Positions 59,077 through 64,000 of a DNA stretch of 64,000 nucleotides are shown piece after piece. Under the pieces are notes generated by a model that was not told the origin of the DNA, made no database searches, and saw only the letters and a program-made list of their open reading frames with translations. The stretch is from Rhinopomastus cyanomelas (taxonomy: Eukaryota > Chordata > Aves > Bucerotiformes > Rhinopomastidae). The DNA lies in contig VXBP01004231.1 in NCBI GenBank assembly GCA_013400115.1, forward strand, positions 725,349-789,348, read 5' to 3'. How positions within the stretch are numbered: position 1 is the stretch's first letter; every line of letters starts with the position of its first letter. The position numbers were made by a program, and so were the translations under genes.

Positions 59077-62000
59077 ATTTGCCATTTGGTCTATCACTCA
59101 CTCATCATGATGACTGTCTTTGTGCAGTAGTTTCCACAAGTGTCTCATTTCTGTAACCTCAATTAACTTAGTAACACCTATGAATCTTTCCATCTCACGG
59201 CTCACTTTCTTCTTACATTGTTCATCATTATGGTAAAAAGCACGACTACAACATAGATCAATGTAAGGCTTCATCAGTTATCTCCTTTCACTGAGAAAAT
59301 TCATTTCTACGTGATTTTTCTCAATTTTTTTTTAATCTCAGTTTTTTTATCCATGTCAGAAGATTTTATCACACAGTAAATTCAGGAACTTTTGGAGAAG
59401 AATCTTCAAACATAAATATTTTGGGAAAACCAAATGGCTACATCAATTGATCTTCTTTATCCACATATCTGTTGTCTTCTTCAAAGAATTCATAACTCAT
59501 TATTTGATTACAATTCTTTTCATAATAACTTTCCTAATTATAATACTTAGTATATTTATCTCAGAATATAGTATTTATCCATGTTTTATCTAATTCTATC
59601 CTTTGTTTTCTACACATTTTCTGGGTATATACATATCTTGCAGACTTACAGTAGTCCCTAAATACATTCCTAAAAAATTGCCTCAGGACTCTGTTACAAG
59701 GGAAATTGTAGCTACACTTACTAGTTCAGTTATTTCATCCAAAGTAACTTATAGAATCCTAGAGACAGGTGAACATGAGCCATATTTTGACAATTTTTAG
59801 GGTTCAGTTTATTGATTTATTCCTCAGCTCCTCCTGCTTACATCTTTATCGTGAGATAGATCCTGTGAGCTGTCCACAGAAACATGAGTTATTCTGTTTG
59901 AACCTCTCAGAAGTTTTCTTATGGATGAAACTTTTTTAAAAAAATATTTCTTTTCATTATTAATAATTATTTTATCTGAGGTCCCTTCATATATTCAGGC
60001 TTCCTGCTCCTGATATATTTTCTTATCATTGCTATAATTTATGTTTCTTGTAACTTGTTTTTCCGACTTTTTCTTCCCTCTGTCTTATACGTTCAAATTA
60101 ATTTTTGTTCTAATTTTCTTCTTTTGTTTTCTTCCTTTGTATAAGACACCAAGTTTTGAGTCGACTCTAATGCCTAGTAGCCTGTGCAGACCCACAGAGA
60201 TGTAAATTCTTGGATACACATACTAACTGATGCAAACTATTTGGATTTCCAGGCATATATTTAGATAGCAGTAGCTTAAATGTGAAAAACATCAGTGAAT
60301 GTGTGTGGTGTGAAATCTAATTAACTTCACAGGTCTGAAAAGTGGAAGCATATATAAGAAAATACTACAATATATAGGAAATAATAAAGTATGAGCAGAG
60401 AAGAGTATTCAGACCTCTAAACTGAGGACAATTGACATTTGTCAGCTCCACTTCCATGGCCTGTTTCTCACTAAACACATAAGTTAAACTCTGCTGGCAG
60501 GTGTACAGCCAGATACCAACATGGACACTGGCAGAAAATATGCTGCACCTTGTGGTCATGGGTTTCTTGTTTTCCAGAAAATATTCATGCTTAAAACAAG
60601 TTTGTCCATGATACTTCTACTAGAATACTAATCTACAGAGTCTACAGGTAAAGCAAATTCCTTCAAAATTACTAAGTTCCTGGGATTGGTCAAGGTGCCG
60701 GGCAGGAAACACAAACCTCAGTTGACACGAGTTACTTATTTTTTAAAAAACTGTTGTAAGAAAATCCTAAAAAATAGATGTAAAATGTAGTCATTTTCAA
60801 GATGGTTTTATTGGGAAGGGGAGGGAGGGGAACCCAAAACATAACAAAAAGCCAACAGAAACTGCAATACTACAAATACATCCATTGATGCACCAGCAAA
60901 TAAGTGAACACGGAATCTTCTCCAGCACAATTAGCAAAGGGGAAAATAATTTTTGCTTTCCTTACACAGAATGCTTTGCTTCCACCATCTGTCCAGCTGA
61001 GTTGTTGAACAGAATCTGGAGTGAGGGTGTTTCACATTAAAACATTCTCTGCCTTCTTGAGATTCAGCACTATACATGGAACATTTTTTAAGTTCCCAAG
61101 AAAATGCTTTCTTCCAGTTAATGCTCTATTCAGATGTGCAAAAATAACACTCATATGGTCTTTAATTCTGTAAAAGTCAAAATGCTTAACTCCTCTGCTC
61201 CGTACAGAATAACAAGTGCCCCAGCCAGTGAAACGCTTTACAGAGAACAAAATATAGGTACTTAGTTTCATCGGAGAACTGCCATAACCGTATGACAGTT
61301 ATACTATAAGTTATGGGTAAGGAGACAGGACAGTGCATTAGATTAATACTTTGCCTTTTTAATCTATTAATCTACCACCTTTGGGACATGATTTTAAATC
61401 CACTGCAGAGCCAAGTGACTGAAAATCATTCCATCCTGACAGCTTTAAAAGATCACAAGTGAAACGTGTTAAGAAGGTCTCAACCCAGTTGATACCGAAC
61501 AGGAACAGTCATCTCAGAAGATACCCAGCATTGGTCTTCTTTCAGCATGTGCACCAAAACAGAGAGCTTTATTACAGCAAAGGGTATTTTGTATTAGACT
61601 GGTGATAAAACACTTGGAACGCATGCTAAAGTAGCCCAGAATGAATGCACTGTAGTTTCACTGTCAAAGAACATTGTATGTCTCCTAGTCCTGTCTCTTA
61701 AGTTGGGAATATATTGTCCCTGTTGATGCTGGTATGAAAAGTGCAGAGCAGCGTGGGCCTAAAACCATGATTTTGATTGTTTTTTAATGTTTATATTGGA
61801 TAAAAGAACAAAAATACCATCTGAAGAGCACAAAGAAGCCGGGTAAGTTGTTCTGCAGCATTACAATGCTACTTTAAATTATAACTGCAAATTCTTTAGT
61901 TGGTCTTTTCTAACTACAGTAAGTTTGTTTTAAAACAGGTTTATCAGGATGCAAAATATTCTAGCAACTACTGTGGTTTCTTTTCTCTTGCTAATAAATG

Positions 62001-62547
62001 TGATTAAAGACAAGCAACAGCTTCAGTACTTTTCCTGCTGGTGAATTCCTAGTTAAACACTTTATTAGTAGATTATCTAACCTTCATTTAATGAGGCCCT
62101 CCAGATGTTGTGTCTTAAGTGAAACAAAAAAGAAAACAGCTGAAAGTTAAGCACAACATAATTGGTTATGGTCAGCTTGGAAAAGTCTGCTTTCTCACGT
62201 TACCATTACTGTAATAACATACGATCTTCTCTAGAAGTTGTCAATGAGTGATGACCTACAGAAAATTGTTTAACTATCTCCAGTTATAACTCTACATATA
62301 CTTGGCTGCATTTGCTTCACTTCCATTTAACATCAGTCTTCTCCCCACTACTTGTGTGCAGCTGTCTCTAACAGAGGCTCCAGCTTGCCCTTTTCTGCTC
62401 TGACACTTCCATTTTTGTGATAAAGTTTCTTCTATTTGTTCCTCCTAAAGAACTCTGTCCAGTACAATTCATATTTCCTTTCCTTAATAGTTAGGAAAAA
62501 AAGTATAAAATCATTCTACACATGACTTTTCCATGGGATAATAATTG
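59077..62547. other. Unique non-coding DNA
   Basis: AT- and T-rich unique DNA with no recognised gene. A four-run guanine motif lies at 60813-60830 (listed separately). The frames at 59603-59800, 60365-60559 and 61032-61271 are short and unremarkable. Confidence 0.5.
60813..60830 (+). other. G-quadruplex motif
   Basis: GGGAAGGGGAGGGAGGGG: four runs of three or four G with loops of two, one and one base, which satisfies the standard quadruplex pattern. Short loops favour a stable structure. It stands alone in AT-rich sequence, and ACCC follows closely. Confidence 0.8.
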
Positions 62548-63093
62548 CACAGAATGGCTTTGGTTGGGAGACACCTTTAAGATCTTCAAGTCCAACCTTT
62601 GACCCAGCACTGCCAGGTCACCTTTAAACCACGTCCCTCAGCACTCTCTCTGAAGGTTTTAAATACCTTCAGGGATGGCAACTCTACCACAGCTCTGGGC
62701 AGCTCATTTCGGTTTTCGATAACCCTTTCAGTGAAGAAGTTCTCCTTCACATTCAGACCAAACCTCCTCTGGTGCAGCTTGCAACCCTTTCTTCTGGCCC
62801 TACTGCTTGCCATCAGGGAGAAAAGGCAGAAGGTGTCTCTCTCCTCACTCAATCTTCCTTTCAGGTAACTGTAGACAGTAGTAAGGGCTCCCCTCAGCTT
62901 CCTTTTATCTAGGTTAAACAAGCCCAGGCCTCCCAGGCCTCGTGCTCCAGCCCCTTAACAGGCCTCATTGCCCTTCTCTGGACGAGGGCCAGCAGTGCAG
63001 TGAGGGGCCCAGAGCCTCACACAGTAGTCGAGGCGCGGCCTCACCGGTGCTGGGCAAAGGGGATGATCACCTTCCCGCTTCTGCTGGCCACAC
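62548..63093 (-). mobile_element. CR1 LINE 3' part, minus strand, about 545 bp
   Basis: Reversed end CACAGAATGGCTTTGGTTGG, ACACCTTTAAGATCTTCAAG, then coding sequence on minus: FNLDKRKLRGALTTVYSYLK, KGCKLHQRRFGLNVKENFFT and ERVIENRNELPRAVVELPSL. A frame change separates this from the more upstream PVRPRLDYCVRLWAPH segment at 62955-63140, so the copy is dead. Its 3' end differs from both the 22530 and the 46153 types. Confidence 0.94.
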
Positions 63094-63619
63094 AAGACCA
63101 AAAATAAACTTAAAAAATGATCAAAAATAAAACATTTCACATTTAAGAGAACAAACAGAATTTTTAAGCAGAATAGGAAAGAGCATATTAGTACAACTGA
63201 GTATCAAGGAGTCTAAATTTAAAGACACTGCCTCCATAAGCATGATGAGAGGTATTTAAAACTCCACATAATAATGCTTTTCAGTAATCATATTGAATCC
63301 TATTGGAGAAGTATCAGGTTTTCTTGTAGGCAAACATGGAGATGATTCATTTATCTTTTCAGTCCTTATTAGCATTTTTTAATTAGTCATATGAGTCTTC
63401 TTTGAAGACCTCAACAATGGAATGTAGATATAAGAAGATATTTTCCACAAATATCCAAAAGACTTTCAAACTATGTAGTCTTGGGATAAAAGGGATTATA
63501 GCATGGAGAAACACTGCTGGAAACAGAGGGTAGGAACAGACAGTCAATTCTAAACACAGAGATTTTTCAGTGGAATGATCTGCCACAGCGTTCATGCTGT
63601 TTGTGTCCTCAGAATAAGG
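63094..63619. other. Unique non-coding DNA, nothing recognised
   Basis: AT-rich spacer. The minus frame at 63383-63676 has no recognisable character. Confidence 0.5.
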
Positions 63620-64000
63620 ATAGCTAGGTAACAAATTTTCTGATGACACTACTAAGGGTAGTAAAACAAGTACCAACTCTTCAGTACATGAAAAAAAAGT
63701 TAACGTGAATCAGGGTCTGGGCAATCAAACAGCAGATTAAATTTTGTTTTCATACACTTAGGTCCTACATCTCTATATAAAAGAATGGTGCATAAGATGG
63801 CCACTGTAACTGAAGTGTAAGGTCTTTCAGATAAATGGAAAATTCCATGAAAACATCAACTTGATGCACTCTGTCTGGCAGTCAAAAAGGCAAATCAACC
63901 GTTTGGAATTAATGAAGGAAAACATTGTGTTGTGTCACTTGGTAAACAGGTGTCTGACCCACATCTTGAACAACAGAAGTCCTGGTCTCCCCATCTCCAG
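63620..64000 (+). mobile_element. Very old CR1-clade LINE fragment, cut by the window edge
   Basis: ACAAATTTTCTGATGACACT is a decayed form of the FADDT box of CR1 reverse transcriptase. Downstream, GCAGTCAAAAAGGCAAATCA (the VKKANR-like segment) and CCACATCTTGAACAACAGAA followed by CCTGGTCTCCCCATCTCCAG (the RPHLEY-CVQ-W-P segment) appear in the right order and spacing. No frame survives. It is clearly older than the other CR1 copies and continues past the window. Confidence 0.55.

Noticed and set aside
59960..60000. GAGGTCCCTTC near 59979 as a CR1 3' end
   Set aside because: Only about eleven bases match. No GGATGATC before it and no octamer tail after it.
1..64000. Endogenous retrovirus or LTR element
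   Set aside because: I found no paired LTRs, primer-binding site, polypurine tract with flanking LTR, or gag/pol/env-like frame. All reverse transcriptase sequence is of CR1 type.
1..64000. tRNA, snRNA or other structured RNA gene
   Set aside because: No A/B box pair or known snRNA phrase was noticed by eye. A covariance-model scan would be the proper test.

Overview
The window looks like non-coding nuclear DNA from a bird. It is AT-rich and holds no exon chain, rRNA, tRNA or bacterial-type gene that I can recognise. It does hold about sixteen copies or pieces of CR1, the dominant LINE of bird genomes, on both strands and of clearly different ages. The usual marks of the family are present: 5' truncation, the 3' GATGATCTTTCGAGGTCCCTTCC-type end, and a short ATTCTATG-like octamer tail. 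Species cannot be told. Fairly young copies show that CR1 was active recently in this lineage.

Layout: 1-20 kb is unique sequence with older CR1 pieces (1866, 3655, 10773, 12765, 15130) and microsatellites. 20-25 kb is a CR1 cluster: two minus-strand copies in tandem (20053, 20891), a young plus-strand copy at 22530-24178 with an uninterrupted reverse transcriptase frame of about 520 codons, and a degraded minus-strand copy at 24614. 26.6-28.7 kb contains an assembly oddity. A 301-bp block bounded by two single N positions (27623, 27925) repeats 26647-26915 and then switches to the reverse complement of 28648-28683. 29-41 kb is mostly unique, with several stretches that read like conserved non-coding elements dense in homeodomain, SOX and CCAAT-type words. 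41.7-48.4 kb has four more CR1 copies, two of them an inverted pair. 48-64 kb is again mostly unique, with MIR-like SINE remnants, candidate regulatory DNA at 56.2-57.7 kb, an unusual CpG-rich tandem repeat fused to a CR1 3' end at 58631-59076, an older CR1 at 62548, and a very old CR1 running off the right edge.

The only convincing protein-coding sequence is the reverse transcriptase frame of the young CR1, which lacks its endonuclease half. Nothing suggests cooperating host genes. The window is best read as part of a gene desert or a very long intron. Most other open frames are of a size and number expected by chance in 64 kb.

The two strongest leads are the promoter-like 112-bp monomers joined to a CR1 3' end (58631-59076), which could be an internally deleted, non-autonomous CR1 derivative, and the N-flanked chimeric block (27624-27924), whose junction has the form expected at one breakpoint of an inversion or of a chimeric read.
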